Assembly: GCA_003254925.1 (NCBI GenBank)
Contig: QANZ01046202.1
Location: forward strand, 62,001 to 126,000
Reading direction: 5' to 3'
Origin: Chamaecrista fasciculata
Lineage: Eukaryota > Streptophyta > Magnoliopsida > Fabales > Fabaceae
DNA: 64,000 nucleotides
Positions within the stretch are counted from its first letter, which is position 1; every line of letters begins with the position of its first letter. The position numbers and the translations under genes are program-made. Positions 38,301 to 54,844 of the stretch are shown here, one piece after another. Below the pieces are notes generated by a model. That model had not been told where the DNA came from and made no database searches. It saw only the letters and a program-made list of their open reading frames with translations.

Positions 38301-38345
38301 CTACATAGAAAAAATTAATTTCTAGCCTCTAGGGCTTCAACATAC
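35309..38345. repeat. Segmental duplication, copy B
   Basis: The shorter partner of 21924-29765 in the same orientation. It keeps unoccupied versions of the Stowaway, Mutator-like and small-MITE sites, and lacks the tandem duplication and the minisatellite. It contains a private stretch of about 70 bases near 35690-35760. Confidence 0.9.
37289..38182 (-). CDS. VQ9: VQ-motif protein, VQ9-like, copy B (diverged duplicate)
   Basis: A single exon of 297 residues. The VQ motif FRDVVQRLTG begins at residue 77 and is intact, as are RLQRIRPPPL and SPRSPYPLFSPSLLFSPTS. The start codon aligns with that of copy A, but 31 N-terminal residues (a serine-rich stretch) are missing in frame, and the central APLSPLPPFPSVH block is gone (GFGRPAESPVSAYMRYL). 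Near the end small indels shift the frame past the stop used by copy A, adding an unrelated tail (GEASEPVRVEGNKERKTW). The frame is otherwise open, so it may still be expressed. It could be subfunctionalised, competing for WRKY partners, or on the way to a pseudogene. Confidence 0.82.
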   Translation of the reverse strand: MDTNGSTSNSNNLRQLHKLSHNISKPIIRKPTFDSSQNDQQPSNPNFDHNQPRPPTLPARNQQQHQPLVYNINKNDFRDVVQRLTGSPAHERFSTPPPPPIQQPKPSSSRLQRIRPPPLDQISNRPPQLPQVTAIPPIPSNPINAAPVSDFSGFGRPAESPVSAYMRYLYSSMTNTDSSPKPFLGFSPLAPLLSPRFNNFTPQPPPPEPQSQVATMPPPMPQSQPQFQLPPSPAPFGFLNSPRSPYPLFSPSLLFSPTSGQLWFPQLPLSPTVPVPSLRGEASEPVRVEGNKERKTW

Positions 38346-41300
38346 AGATTGGACAAAAGTGTCCAATTAAGCTTTAAAAATGTCAAATGTCAAAATGTCA
38401 TAATTGCTAAGTAGCTGCAATATTTTTCATATATGTCACTTTTATTTTTTTTTTTAATAAAATAATCTTAAGTTTGTCAAGCCACTTCAAGCCATTTGAC
38501 AAATTCAAATTTGTCGAGCTACTTAACAAACTTAAGATTAATTATATTTAATAAAAAATTAGTTCAATTATTATAATAAAAATAATTACTCTAGTTAAAT
38601 AATTTTGCAATATATTAATATATGAAGTTTAATGATTAATATACTTAGAAGTACCAGTCCAATTTATTAATACAATTGCAATTCCTAATAGTTTATGAGG
38701 TATGATAACTCATTTTTATTGCCGGTGTTACTAAATTATTGAGTTAGCCTATGCCTATCATCATCTCCAAAAAGTTGACCACCACATCATTCTTCCACGA
38801 CGTATTGTGACAACTGCCAATAACTACAAATTCTAAGGATGTTCTTCTGTTTCCATGGCTATGAAGAAGCCAAAACTAATTTGAAAATTTATTGTAAAAT
38901 TAAATTTTCCCGAAGTTTTCTGCATTCAAATTCAAGTAACCTCTCTTAGTTCATTTACTTTCCTGTAAATTCAAACACAACCAACACTAATAGTATGACC
39001 AAAATGATAATTTGTTATAGTAAATTTAAAATAAATATTTTTTCTCATAGTAAGCGGATAAGTTTTTATCTAAATAATAGTTTGTTATAATCGTACTCGT
39101 TATGGATCAATCATTAGCTGTTATATAGAAACAACTTTGGATCGTTATAAATTTATTTATTTATAAATCCAAATACAACAAACACCAATAGTATGACTAA
39201 AATAATAATTCATTATAACCGGTTAAAATAATTAATTTATTAATAATTAGTGGATATAATTTTTGTTGTGTTTTGCTTCAAAAAGCAAATAGTTTAGGCA
39301 CAACTATTTTCACCATCTGATTTCTTATATATGGTGTCAAATTACACAATTTCCTTGCATAAAAAAAAAGGTAATACTACAAAAATCACGTTTGCTATGC
39401 CATCTGATTTTTTTTTTTTCTTTATCTCTCCTCTGTCATCCTACTTCATTTTCATTTTTGTTTTTTTTTTTAATTCAATTTTATGAAAAAATGTGTACAC
39501 TTTTTGAAGGAAAAATCATTAGTTATATCTATAGAGTTTTTTAAAGTATTACCTTAAAAAAATCACACAATTTCCCGTCATTTTATTTTTGTATAAAATG
39601 AAATCACAGTAATGATTGGAGAGAGAAAGAAAAAAATTATTTACTGAGACAATAGTGTTTTCTAAATTTATTTATTTATTTATTAACATGTTATAGCGAA
39701 CTATTATTTTGGTCAATTTTTTAAGTCCACTAATCACTAGGATATTTCATATTTATAGTTATTATTTTTTTTTCAAAATATCTATAGCTAGGCTAAAATG
39801 CACAAATGTCCATTGAATTTGAGTTACTATATGAAATTTTGAACTTTGAAAAGTGGTGCAAAATTTCATAAGTTTTTTATTTTGTGCCAAAGAATCCTTT
39901 TGTTAATTTTTTTAAGTCAACCAATCACTAGGATATTTTATATTTTTAGTTATTATTTATTTTTTTCAAAATATTTATAGCTAGGCTAAATACTATATGA
40001 AATTTTGAACTTTGAAAAGTGGTGCAAAATTTTATAAGTTTTTTATTTTGCGCCGAAGAATCCTTTGTTAATAAATTTTATTATATTTTATATTAATTTA
40101 AAAATAAAATTGATTATTGTTCTAATTAATACTAAAAAGAAAAAAAATTAAAAACTTATTGACTTTCTCAATAGAAAACTTTAAGTTTTTAATAAAGTGA
40201 ATTATTTATTCCAAATTAAAAGTTCATATGTCGCTTTTCAAATTTTTAGGAAATTCATCGCATAATAAACTAAAATTAAAAGACTTTTTATGTATTAAAT
40301 TAGTATCAGGAGTTTTTTTTTTGGCCATAATGTATATTAGGATTTAGGAAGTTATGTCACTTGTGTGAAAGTCTCATTTTTTTTTCAATCTGAGTTATGT
40401 TAAAGAGTAAAAAGACTATACCCACATCCTAGAGATGGAGGCGTATCTGGGAAGTTGATTTCAGTTGAAGCCCAATTAGGTTTGACGATAAGAGGCTGAA
40501 TAGAGTGCAAAGTAAAGCCCAAAAGGTACTTGGAGTAATTGTTGTTGGGTTTCACAACCTAAAGTCAAACCACTTAACACCCCGAAGAAATGCACCATTT
40601 TCTTTGACTGAACTATGTGAATGCAGTATATTTTTTGAAATTAGGATTTTCTTTGTATCGTAAATGGTGCTTCAATCACCTTGCCAATCTAATCCATAGG
40701 ATGATATTCCATCTTTTAATTATTAGACCTTTTGGTTTCTTTCAAGTTGTACTTGAAAATGAGATATAAGTATGTGAGGACAAACTTTGATTGTAACATC
40801 GCTACCTTGTTAAAAAATTGCCCCAAAGATGATAATTGCATGGCTTTAGAGTGCAACATATAAGTATCTCCATCTTTCAGATTGCTATCAGATGAAAAAG
40901 GGTCAGACAATCTTGATATTGTCATGCCAAAGGTTGATCACTCATTTGTTTAGTAATTAGTACACTTTACCGAAGTTTAAATTTCTGTATCTTAAATTGC
41001 AAGTGTTTTTCGTTTTTTCACCTGAATTTTGAAATTTTAATTTTGAGCTATCATTCTTCTAATGCGCTGTAATCAGATTGACAAATGGAATGAGCAAAGG
41101 GAAAATGGAACATTCCCAGGTCTTCTGTGGACGTTGTCTGAAATGGTTGACACAATTCCATTGCATTTGTCCCATTTAAATTTATGTTCTCGAGAGATAG
41201 AATTCTGCGGAGAGATAGACTCTTCCTCTTATGGTTGGTTCAAATTAACACACTGTGTTAATAAGAAATATTTTCGGCTATCTATCTGAAATCTGCGGAG

Positions 41301-41752
41301 AGATAGACTCTTCCTCTTTTGGAGATTCTAATATTTTGTTTGCTAATATGTGATAGAAAATTGATCTCTAAATTTTAGAGTAACAACACAATACTACACA
41401 TCTTTTCCCCAAATGAGTGCGTAATATATTTTCCTACAGATCAAACGAATCTAAAATGACCCGAACTAAAAACGACGTTGTTTAGTAAAAAGAGCTAGAC
41501 GAATCAAAATGTAAGGTTCCATCATCAGAAAGAAATGAGGATAAATTGAGCAAAAAGCTGAGGCCGCCCTTTCAAACACTACTCATTTTCACTCCTTGCC
41601 ACATCCAAATCCAATGCAATTTTGACTCAGCTTCCAAATTCCAAAACCCCCTCTCTCTTTTCTCTTTCACTTCTTCTCTATTCTCGCCCAATGCATCCTC
41701 TCTAATTTCAAATCATTTCCATTGGCTCTTGGCAATCGGCACAGAAGCAAAG
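38346..41752. other. Spacer upstream of the seryl-tRNA synthetase gene
   Basis: AT-rich with several short local duplications: a module with ACTAATAGTATGAC near 38985 and a similar one near 39183; the repeat at 39718-40075; and GCGGAGAGATAGACTCTTCC at about 41207 and again near 41295. I recognise no host exon. Open stretches near 40716-40925 (-) and 41062-41289 (+) match no family I know. Confidence 0.5.
39718..40075. repeat. Tandem direct repeat, two units of about 194 and 164 bp
   Basis: Both units hold CAATCACTAGGATATTT-like starts, ATAGCTAGGCTAAA, and TTTTGAACTTTGAAAAGTGG. The second lacks about 30 bases in the middle. Confidence 0.85.
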
Positions 41753-45611
<3,859 letters not shown>

Positions 45612-46188
45612 AGTTTCAATACATTCAATTTCATTGAAGGATTGTCTTTGCGGCAATAAATTGTAGGGAAACATGAGTTTATACATAGTGATAGGAGGAA
45701 AGTGGCATGATCAAGTAATTAAAGTGATTGCCTATTTATGAGGGAAAACTATTTTAAATTGCTTGAGAAGTTTGCTGCAGATCACTATTCTAGTATTCTT
45801 ATTGCTACCATTCAAACTAATAAATTTTGGCAGTTTATCTGCCTCTAAAATTTTAAATTTCTATATTTGAAATATGTAAAATACCTTAAAATATACAAGA
45901 TTTCTGGAAAAAGTGGATCATGCGTGAGGTGTTGAAGAAGAATGAACAAGTAACTAGACCAATTCTAAAAGCTGGCCTTCTTCCCATGATAGAGAATCGT
46001 TAACATAAACTAATAAAAGTGAATGCATCCTATCCTATCCTATAATTAGCCTTCCCAGTCTATAAATCTGTACAGAATTTAAGATCATACTAAACTATAT
46101 ACGTGCCAAACTTCAACCAAAAGAAATATTTTCACGGTGAAAAAAATCTGCAGCATCTGATCTACCCAAGAGGTTGAGATGCATTTGG
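45612..46188. other. Spacer between convergent genes
   Basis: It holds the 3' ends of the seryl-tRNA synthetase and O-fucosyltransferase-family genes. A candidate poly(A) signal AATAAA for the former lies at 45655-45660. Nothing else is seen. Confidence 0.6.
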
Positions 46189-49100
46189 TTATGGTGATTC
46201 TGATCGACATAAACAGTCTGGTAAAGGATTTAAATAAAAGGCTTCTTCTGAGCGAAACCTGTCCATACCCCTCTTTCCAGAAATTGGACCTTTCCTCTTC
46301 CTTGGGGAGCCAAGCCTGCTCAATACACATAACAAATGTAAACCAAATATATACAATTTCCCAATGGGATCAGCATATTATCAAACTTGACAAGATCATA
46401 AACCATAAAGTTACATGACACAGGGTTAAGGCTTTTGCAATCACCAACCTTCTTGTGTGAAGATCAAGAACCTTATCAGAAAAATCTTTTCCCTCGGTCA
46501 TTTTTCCCTGATCCAGTTTATCAAACAGACGAACAAGGGCTTTCCTGATTTTTCAGACAGAAAAACCAATGGATTTATTATAAAAAGGCTAGATTATAAT
46601 TTGTAAAAGAAAGTAAAAAAGAGGATCAAACTTGATCTGCTTCAGAAAAAAAAGAGACAGCATTACCTGTCTGGAGATATTGTTCTCCCACGTCCAAGAA
46701 ATCTGCGGTGTCCTTCTACAGCCCGTGCCATGTTTCCAGGATAAGAAGGGAAAAATACATCACTTTCAACAGATACAATATAGTCAAGAGCAGCCATTTG
46801 AGATGCATGATTCATAAAAGGTTCAAGTTCCTCTTTGGAGGCCAATTTTTCCTGAAAAATTAATCCCAACAAGTTAATCAACAAGATATAAATGCTTCGG
46901 TGCCCATACAGGGCTTACATATCAGTAGTTCTGGCTAACAAAAAAGAAATTCTAATTCTCCTATTTTTCCTTCATAATCCAACTAAACCCCAGTGCTCTT
47001 TTAACGTTATATTTGAGCCTTTTAGTCTACTTCAGAACATCTTTGCTCGATTAATTATCATTTTATGGAAATCATGGCAGCATCTGTATCATTTTATTAA
47101 AACAAACTCTTATCACTACTCAAAACACAGTATTCTGTGAATAGTCTTTTAAAAAACATCTGGTTTAATGGCTTATGATGAAATGTTTTTCGTTCGTCTA
47201 CAATCATTCTGTCCTTTTGAACCTGCTTTTTCCAGTGAAGTCCCTAAACTTATTTACCTTTGTATGAATCCTATATATTAACTTAAACATTGAAAGTTTC
47301 AAGTCAATCTTAATAGGAGATTGAAAATACTAGAGCTTTCTTAAAAGAAAAGACCAAAAAGATAAAGGAAAAAAAAAAATCAATAACAAGGAATATATTG
47401 TCTACAAAGCTTACAGCAACAGTGTTATATATAGTTTCATTACCTTGCTCATTAACAATGGATAGCGGGATTGCAGTTCAGACATATGAGTTTCACCCCC
47501 AAATATCTCTCCAGCAGCAATATATATTGGAGTGTTTGATGGGTAACCAAGTGCAGTAAGAAAAATTCCAACTTCCCTTGGAGTTAAGGGGCAAAGCCCT
47601 TTTGATCTCTGCTCTATGGGATTAATGTTTTTCACTTTCCAAGAATCGGTCTTTTGTCTACATGTTTGGTAGATAATTATAATGGTCAAGTTTCAAGCAC
47701 GAGAAAAATGTTTAAAAAAGAAAGACACAAGACAATTAATCATTCTGATACATCAATACCTGATTACCCGTAGCTCATTAGCCTCAGATGGAGATAAATC
47801 GTGTGTGCAACCGGTAAATGCAAGCATATCCGATTCATAACGTAAATGTAATGAGATAAAAGGACCAAATGACTTCATTCTCTCTATTATCAACTACACA
47901 CAATAAAAAACAAATTATAATTACTTAAAAAAAGAAGAAAAAAAGAAGTTTTTTTTTTCCCATAGTAAACCATAAAGAAAAGGTTCAAGATCTTATATAT
48001 ACTTTTCCTAATTGCTCAATTTGAGGTGAAAATTTTAGAGCTTCATAACAAGCACGACAGCGAAGCTTTTGAATATCTAGAGGCAGCTTGTTGTTTGCTA
48101 ACCGGGCATCGGATTTAGATGCTCGAATAACCTTCAAAGTATAGATGATTGCACTATGTATTAGAAAAAAATGGCAAATAAAAGAATCACTACGTAGAGC
48201 TGCATATATACCAAATTATCAAACGTTCATCATCACTTAATAGACATACTTGGTAGTCTTCCCACAAGCTTGCAATCTCATTTTGGTAGTAATCTATGCC
48301 AGACCAGCTTACAAATTCCTTGACCATTCTGGTAGCATTAATCAATTCCTTGGGGAGCTTCTTGATGATTTTTACATCATTAGCAAGAGAATTTATAAAA
48401 TGCTCTTCATCAAAGATATCAGAAAAATGACTGCAAATCAAACAAATCAAATAAACTATAGAACCAAACTATGTAAATCCATGAAGAATGAAGAGATTTA
48501 AGAGAAGGTATAACCCAATAAAGGAAAAAAAAAACAAAAATTACCTGTTGTCTTGCCAGTATGAGGTTTTATCAAGCTCTGGAATTACTAGAGTGGCATT
48601 AATGATACGAGCTATAGCAACCATATCACATATCTGCAGTAAAGGGAACACACTTTTAGCTTAGAAGGTTACATAGAAATATGTTTCCAGAAAATGGAAA
48701 AACTATATTCCATGGCAATCAGATATAGTGTTTTGACGTAATGTTGCTGCTGAAAAGTTCAGCAACCAAAGTCTTCAGTACAGAGAAATAGAACTTTCTA
48801 ACTTGTAAGAAAATTAAAAATTCAACAAGCAGTAACCAGACAATAGACGCTTATAGAAAAGAAAATTGCATATAATAGTAACTTTAGATGGAGAGAGATC
48901 AGACCCCAGTGCGCATTTGGTTGAGTCCACCATTTGTATGAACTTGAAGGTAACCTAGCGATTCAGCAGGAGCTGATTTAAAAAAAAAAAAATCAAATTT
49001 CGACATCAGTTCCCAAGAATTCAAACCTGCGACTTCAAAACATGGTTTTATATATAGAAAGTGTGTTACCAGTGTAATTAGAGGTGGGCTTAATACAGGG

Positions 49101-49712
49101 CTCAAATCCACGATTTGAAGGAGGCTTCCACAGTTTCTCATAGTCGGAATCCAATGTCGCATCATTTAACTGTCAAATCGAAGGGAGTAAAATAAAAACA
49201 TGAACAATGCATGACTGCTTTCTAGATATAGATTAGAGTTATAAGCCTAAATGAGAAAGCAAGGAAATAAATTATTAAAATATATGGGTGCAGTTATCCT
49301 AGGTTAGTTTTTTGTCCTAGTAATATAAGCAAGTTAAAATATGTGTTATGCGGTTGAGACGTGATCATAATAGAAACAGAGGAGGATGAAGGAAGCAGAA
49401 AACCTTGGAAATAGGAAGAGGAGCTTTGAAACAGGATGTAGCGAGCTCTCGTGTCCATCTTGGTATATCATGAGGCTGTCGAAAATAACAACTGAAATTA
49501 TCAAAATTAAATTGTTGGGAGAGAGACGAAGGATAAGTACAAGTTAGAAGACAAACCAGGGAGATTTTGGTATTGTGTGTAAAGTTATGAAGATTGGAGG
49601 AAAGAAGTAGGTTGAGATGGAGGGAGAACACAAAAATTAAGGCTAAACAGAAACATGTGGCTGCAGTAAGCAGCTTGGTGAAGAGTTTCAACCTACGCCT
49701 CTGCAACTGCAT
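46189..49712 (-). CDS. O-fucosyltransferase family protein (GT106/DUF246)
   Basis: Eleven exons: 49712-49404, 49169-49070, 48972-48905, 48633-48545, 48430-48250, 48131-48003, 47893-47768, 47650-47444, 46851-46667, 46544-46449, 46315-46189, giving 538 residues. A basic N terminus and one hydrophobic segment (about residues 12-36) predict a type II Golgi membrane protein. Family motifs follow: [41 protein letters not shown], the sugar-nucleotide region [47 protein letters not shown], and [16 protein letters not shown]. The C terminus is [21 protein letters not shown]. Plant members are putative glycosyltransferases of cell-wall or glycoprotein synthesis, and the donor of this one is unknown. 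Arabidopsis At1g11990 is a candidate counterpart. A small intron inside exon 1 (around 49480-49560) cannot be excluded. Confidence 0.92.
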
Positions 49713-50470
49713 TATATATTATTGCTAGTGTGAATCCCAGTGAATGGTCAAAACATACAGAATCATATACAAAACTGCTCTCCTACTTTTCTGTTTTCAG
49801 TTTTCACACTGACTCTGCCTTATATTTGTGTAACCACACTTGACATTCCGAAGCTTAACCGTCACAATTTCATCATTCGTTGTTTTAAGTTTTCTCAAAA
49901 TACTTTCAATTTTTATGATCCTTGTGATGTGGGAAGTTTGCCGTGGAATTTTTTTTGTTGAAGATACGCCAGATACGTTTGCGTACATCTAAAAGTCGAA
50001 CCCGATCGAATTCAATTTTAATCGTATAACCAAAAATCTAATTTAAATTAATCTCGGTGAATTATTGAAAATATAATTAGATAATTTGGCTATTCGTGTG
50101 ATTGGAGCTTGCATGAACCGTTAACTCGACTCCGAAAAATCACAACGTGCATCCCACGGAATGCGCTCAATGAGATGACGTGGTGCCTATAAAATCTGAT
50201 TCAGGACTTCATTCCGAAAATTTATTAAGTATCTTATACTTTCATCCAAAAAAACAAAATATCTTCTACCATATGCAAATAAATTTGTTAATATATCGAT
50301 TTAAATCTTAAAATTTCATGATTTTATGATTTTACATCTCATATATCCATCTGACGATTTTATTAAAATATGATAACTCTTAAATAATTTTAAGCTTATA
50401 AATGATTTTTATATTATTAATTACGTTACTTATATATATTAATGAAAATTAAAAAAATAAAATAAATATA

Positions 50471-50535
50471 TTTTTTTTAGTTGCTCAAGGTATGCTAAAG
50501 ATTAATCCTCCGTGGATCTAAAATCTATTTAAAAA
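50471..50535 (-). mobile_element. Truncated SINE fragment
   Basis: A T-run followed by AAGATTAATCCTCCGTGGAT matches the 3' part of the SINE at 21552 (AAGAATTAATCCTCCGCAGA) in the same orientation. The tRNA-like head is absent. Confidence 0.5.
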
Positions 50536-50840
50536 TAATATGTTTTGATGCATTCATATTAAAATATATATGTGTGTTATTTTAAAGTTGTAGGATTTTA
50601 TAATTTATGATTCGATCTATTTTATACATCTTTTAATTTTAAATAAGATCTCGATTTTAACGACATTAATTGCAGTAATATTCATTCGTTCATGCTGCCC
50701 ATACTGCATACACTATACTACTGGCACTTATTAGGGATTGGGCTAGTATGGACACATAAATTCCATCAGAGAAGGGAATGGTTCTTTCATCTCCCACCCG
50801 AAATAGATTGAATTGATTCATTTATATGTATATTATAAAA

Positions 50841-51323
50841 TAGGGAAAAATGTAAATACCTCTTTTCAACTATAGTCTACTTGTAAATTGTCTCCTCAAC
50901 TATCAAACTTTACAACCAGCCCCTTTTAACTATCTGCCGAGTTGCAAATATCCTCATTCAATTATGATTTAGTTGCAAATAACTCCCTTAAACTTTAAAA
51001 TTTAACAAATAATAAATTTTTACAACTTTGAGTTAGTTTTATTTGAACTTTTTAATAGATGAGACGATAATTTTTTAAATTAATTAAATATGTATACATA
51101 CATACATACATAGAAATATCATATGAAAATTACATGTAAAATAGAGCTAAATAAAATATTGTGAAAGTTCAAAGAGTTATTTGTTAAATAAAATTTTACA
51201 AAAGTTTAGAGAGTTATTTGTAACTAGGCCAAAGTTGAATGGAGCTATTATTAGATTTAAAGATTGAGAGGACTATTTGCAACTTGATCACCATAGTTGA
51301 AAGGTATTTGTATTTTTTTCCTA
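50841..51323. mobile_element. Foldback element with inverted ends
   Basis: The left end TAGGGAAAAATGTAAATACC pairs with the right end, whose reverse complement begins TAGGAAAAAAATACAAATAC. Inner segments carrying TCAACTATAG and TTGCAAATA words are also inverted. The flanks give no clear target duplication, so family is uncertain. Confidence 0.6.
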
Positions 51324-52768
51324 TGAAATAAGTTAAATCACATGGTATGTTGTTGTCATTAAGTTAATTCAAATTAACCTTATGAATAAACTCTAATTAA
51401 TAACTATGCATCATTACACATCATTATCCATGTTTTTTCACATATATTAGTCGTCAATGCGAGAATTTGGGCAATCACATTTACGTGCGCCTTAAAATCT
51501 TGAATCTACCTACCATGCTGAGTTAATAAAAGCTATACATATGTACCAAGGCATTAAGAATTAATGTAGAGCGATAAGGACTTGCCGAACAAAATGGAAG
51601 TTTCTGATTCTGCCAATTGTGAGCTAACACACCAGCTAGACGGAAGGGACCTTGCCACGCATTTATGAGCTATGAATAGAAACATATGCCAACACTAACA
51701 CTGCACCCACAACTATTTTATCAAAATAGTATGTACTTGTTACTGTACTCACCTAGCACCCTGATTCATCTTATATAAACACTTTTCCACTGCTATTATT
51801 AATTACCAAGTATTTAATATTTACTTGGTCCACATCATTAACTTTCAAATGATAGGCTTGATTACCCAGTTACCACAACTTTATTATGAACGGAGAGTTT
51901 GGTATACTAAACAGGTTATCATTAATTTATATCAGTTTGAAAGCTATATCTAACAAACAAGAAATCTTTTAGAAGATGAAAGGTGGGTTCCGTGTTAATG
52001 GGCCCAGAATAAGATAATTCCTAATTGACAAAGGCCGATGCCAACCCAATATAATAGAAAAGGTCCAAAATTCTCCGAACCAGGCCGACTTTTTGTGTGC
52101 TTGCACGCTAACTAAGAGAATCCAAGGCAATCTGATTCTGATAGTTTAGTTAGGTATACTATTAGGAGGAAAGCCCACAATTACTAGAACTAGGTAGTGA
52201 GAGCATATTCTGAAAGTTCAACTTTGATTAAGGTAATAATGTAAGGTTAAGTACGGTATTCAAATGATTAAGGAGAAGAAGTAGTTAATGGAGGATAGAT
52301 AAGATTAAGTAATTATGATGAATGATAGGCTTAATTTGTTAGTAGGAAAGTATATATGCAGCATGAGAAATTCATGACGCACACCCAATAATTCCAAATG
52401 AAATTGTGCCGTCCAATCTGCTAGAGTTCGGCCGAACAGTTGTTCACACAACAGTATGTATTAATCGAAAAGATCAACCAAACTGGACGTAACAAAATCA
52501 TTCTAGTTTTAGACTCTTTTTTGAAACTAACAAACAAATTAAATATTAAAAATCCCCCATGAAATCCAGATGTGATCCGCAGAATGCTGTAGTTTGCAGA
52601 CCAAATATGACAAAACCAGCTGAAAAGTGCAAAGAAGCCAAAGATTATGATTTACCATCCAAGATGAATGCAACCACTCAACTAAAATGAATCATCATGA
52701 CCCCCGCGCGCATGCATATTTGTATTGTTCTTGGTAGAAAAATAAATCAATGACATTTTGTAGTTTCT

Positions 52769-52770
<2 letters not shown>

Positions 52771-52834
<64 letters not shown>
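52771..52834. repeat. (ATT)n then (AT)n microsatellite
   Basis: About 16 perfect ATT units run into seven AT units. Such loci are highly polymorphic. Confidence 0.95.
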
Positions 52835-54120
52835 TACGTATATCCTAGGCCAACATAATCTGCTTTTTAAATGTTTAACGTACGATACAAAGGAAATAAA
52901 CATGACTAGCTAGAAAAGTTCGAGCTGCAAAGTCGAAAACGAAATCTTATACGCAATAATATATATATACACCTTTGCAATTTGTTAACGTCTATATAAA
53001 GTTGCATATTTATTTTACTTTATTTTTGGCTTGTGCAAAGAATTTTTCTTGTAGTACTTGTACAATTTGAAATTGTCGTGAAGATTGGATCTAGGTGTGG
53101 TTTATTTCTTTCTTTTATCTCCATTTTTTAATGGTGTTGTATTCCAGAGTCCAGACATGGGAGAGAGGGGCATTGATTTTCAGCTACGTGGTGCCAACTC
53201 ACCTTTTTGAACTTTACAACGCATGCGAAGGGAAATTGCAAGGAACGTATATAAATATTTATGGACCCAATCAGCTTTTTCAAATAAGGTTACGTATTTT
53301 GCCGATTAGTTATGACTAACTCTGCGCATGTGTAAAGACTAAAGACTAACGACTAAAGAATGCAAGAAATTTCCAAGTATCAGACCTCAATACCATGGAC
53401 TAACCCATTAAATTTTGTAACGTCTCGAGAATATTTCTTAGAGATTGATGAATATTCGAAATTTGTGACAACACAGAAAACGGCCAAGTCCAGAAATGAT
53501 ATATGCCTATCTACAGCTAGCTACCTGTTGATCATAATTAACGATACCTTTTTTCTCCTCTTACTCACAGCCATGATCGACAGAGAAGGAAGAACGAAAT
53601 TTTTGTTTTTTTTTTTTTAAAAAAAATATTAAGGTTATAAAGTTTTGTAACTTTAATTCATAAAATAATAAATAGATCATATTTTTAAAAACAACAAAAA
53701 ATGATTTGATAGGATGGATAACCAATATACAATAAGTTTGTTACTTATGATCATAAATGAATCAACAAGCGATTTGATAATTTTATTAATTAAATTTATA
53801 TAAATATAAGAATTTAGGGACCAACTGATCAGCATAGTTTTTCATCCCTACAACGTGTGGTAGCTGATACTTTTATTCTTAACGAGACTAAAAGTGTACA
53901 TGAATTTATATACAGAATGCAATAGGTAGAAGCTATCACTTTTCCTTACTTTTTTGTTGAGGAAAAGAGTGGGAAAGAAAAACTAAACAATAACCAAGAG
54001 TAATTAACTATTAACTATATATATATATATATATGATCCACCCCAAAGCTTAATTAAGGGCCGGGTAGGAAAAAGAATGAAATAAATAATGGTGAGTGAA
54101 ATACTAAATAGTATTATCGA

Positions 54121-54681
54121 TCAGGTGGTAGGTACGGCCACATTATTATTATTATTATTATTGTGTGTGACTGCGAAAGATCTAGAATGAAGCAAGGCAT
54201 CGGGCATTCTCTTGTTTCTAGGACGAAGCAAGTTGAAGAAAAAGCCGGTTTTTTTAGTGGCACTACTATTATTGTTGTTATTATAATGATGTGTACTGTG
54301 TCTGTGTCTGTGTCTGGGGACATAAGCTAGTGACCTGCTCTTGTTGAGTCCATGGTTGGCATTAAAGAAAGAGACAGAAGAATGAGGTGGATGAAGAGGG
54401 GATGAAGAGGAAGAAGCAGAATTAGAAGAGGAATAATCAGAGGACAAAGAGGAAACAGAAGATGAAGAATTCGAAGCAGGAGGAAGAGGACGTGATGAAG
54501 AAGATGAGATTTGTGTAAGTTTGTGAGATAAACAAAGAGAACAAACGCCGGGTGATTGGGTATGCTTAGGATGGCGTTTACAGCGAGCGTCGTGCTTGAA
54601 GCGACCAATAACACTTGTGTGCTTATTGTTGTTATTGGAGAATCTTGTTAGGTTGATCATTGTTGAAGGCTTAATCATCAT
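54121..54681 (-). CDS. Ser/Asn-rich small protein with a CKRHP..GVCSLCL motif
   Basis: A single exon of 186 residues. A Cys/His motif CKRHPKHTQSPGVCSLCLS (about residues 34-52) is reminiscent of the N-terminal Cys motif of OCTOPUS/UPF0503 proteins, which are polar plasma-membrane regulators of phloem development. The present protein is far shorter. Long serine runs, an Arg-His repeat (RHRHRHSTHH) and two asparagine runs follow, with a conserved-looking TGFFFNLLRPRNKRMP between them. The Asn runs are coded by AAT repeats and are likely length-variable. There is no signal peptide or membrane segment. I do not know its function. The motif and an open frame in low-complexity but non-random sequence support a real gene. 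An internal in-frame ATG (codon 8) is an alternative start. Confidence 0.75.
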   Translation of the reverse strand: MMIKPSTMINLTRFSNNNNKHTSVIGRFKHDARCKRHPKHTQSPGVCSLCLSHKLTQISSSSSRPLPPASNSSSSVSSLSSDYSSSNSASSSSSPLHPPHSSVSFFNANHGLNKSRSLAYVPRHRHRHSTHHYNNNNNSSATKKTGFFFNLLRPRNKRMPDALLHSRSFAVTHNNNNNNNVAVPTT

Positions 54682-54844
54682 GGATCATGGATATTAGATC
54701 ATTGAGGGGGCAAGTGGGGTTCATATATAGGCAAGCCAACACGAGGTAAGAGATACTTCCATGACACTTCATGGGACCTTCCTTTGCTTCTTCTGGGAAT
54801 TTATCTTTTTCTTTTTTGACGGACGCTTTCTTATTTTTTTATTT

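Larger units (their letters stand above)
49713..54120. other. Long AT-rich intergenic region
   Basis: It contains a SINE-like fragment, a foldback element, an (ATT)n/(AT)n microsatellite and a second (AT)n run at about 54015-54034. I see no host coding exon. Confidence 0.5.

Noticed and set aside
40716-40925. Minus-strand open stretch with a plausible donor site, possible exon of an unknown gene
   Set aside because: I recognise no family and see no companion exons. It may be a gene fragment but cannot be supported.
41062-41289. Plus-strand open frame upstream of the seryl-tRNA synthetase gene
   Set aside because: No recognised motif, and part of it is a local duplication.
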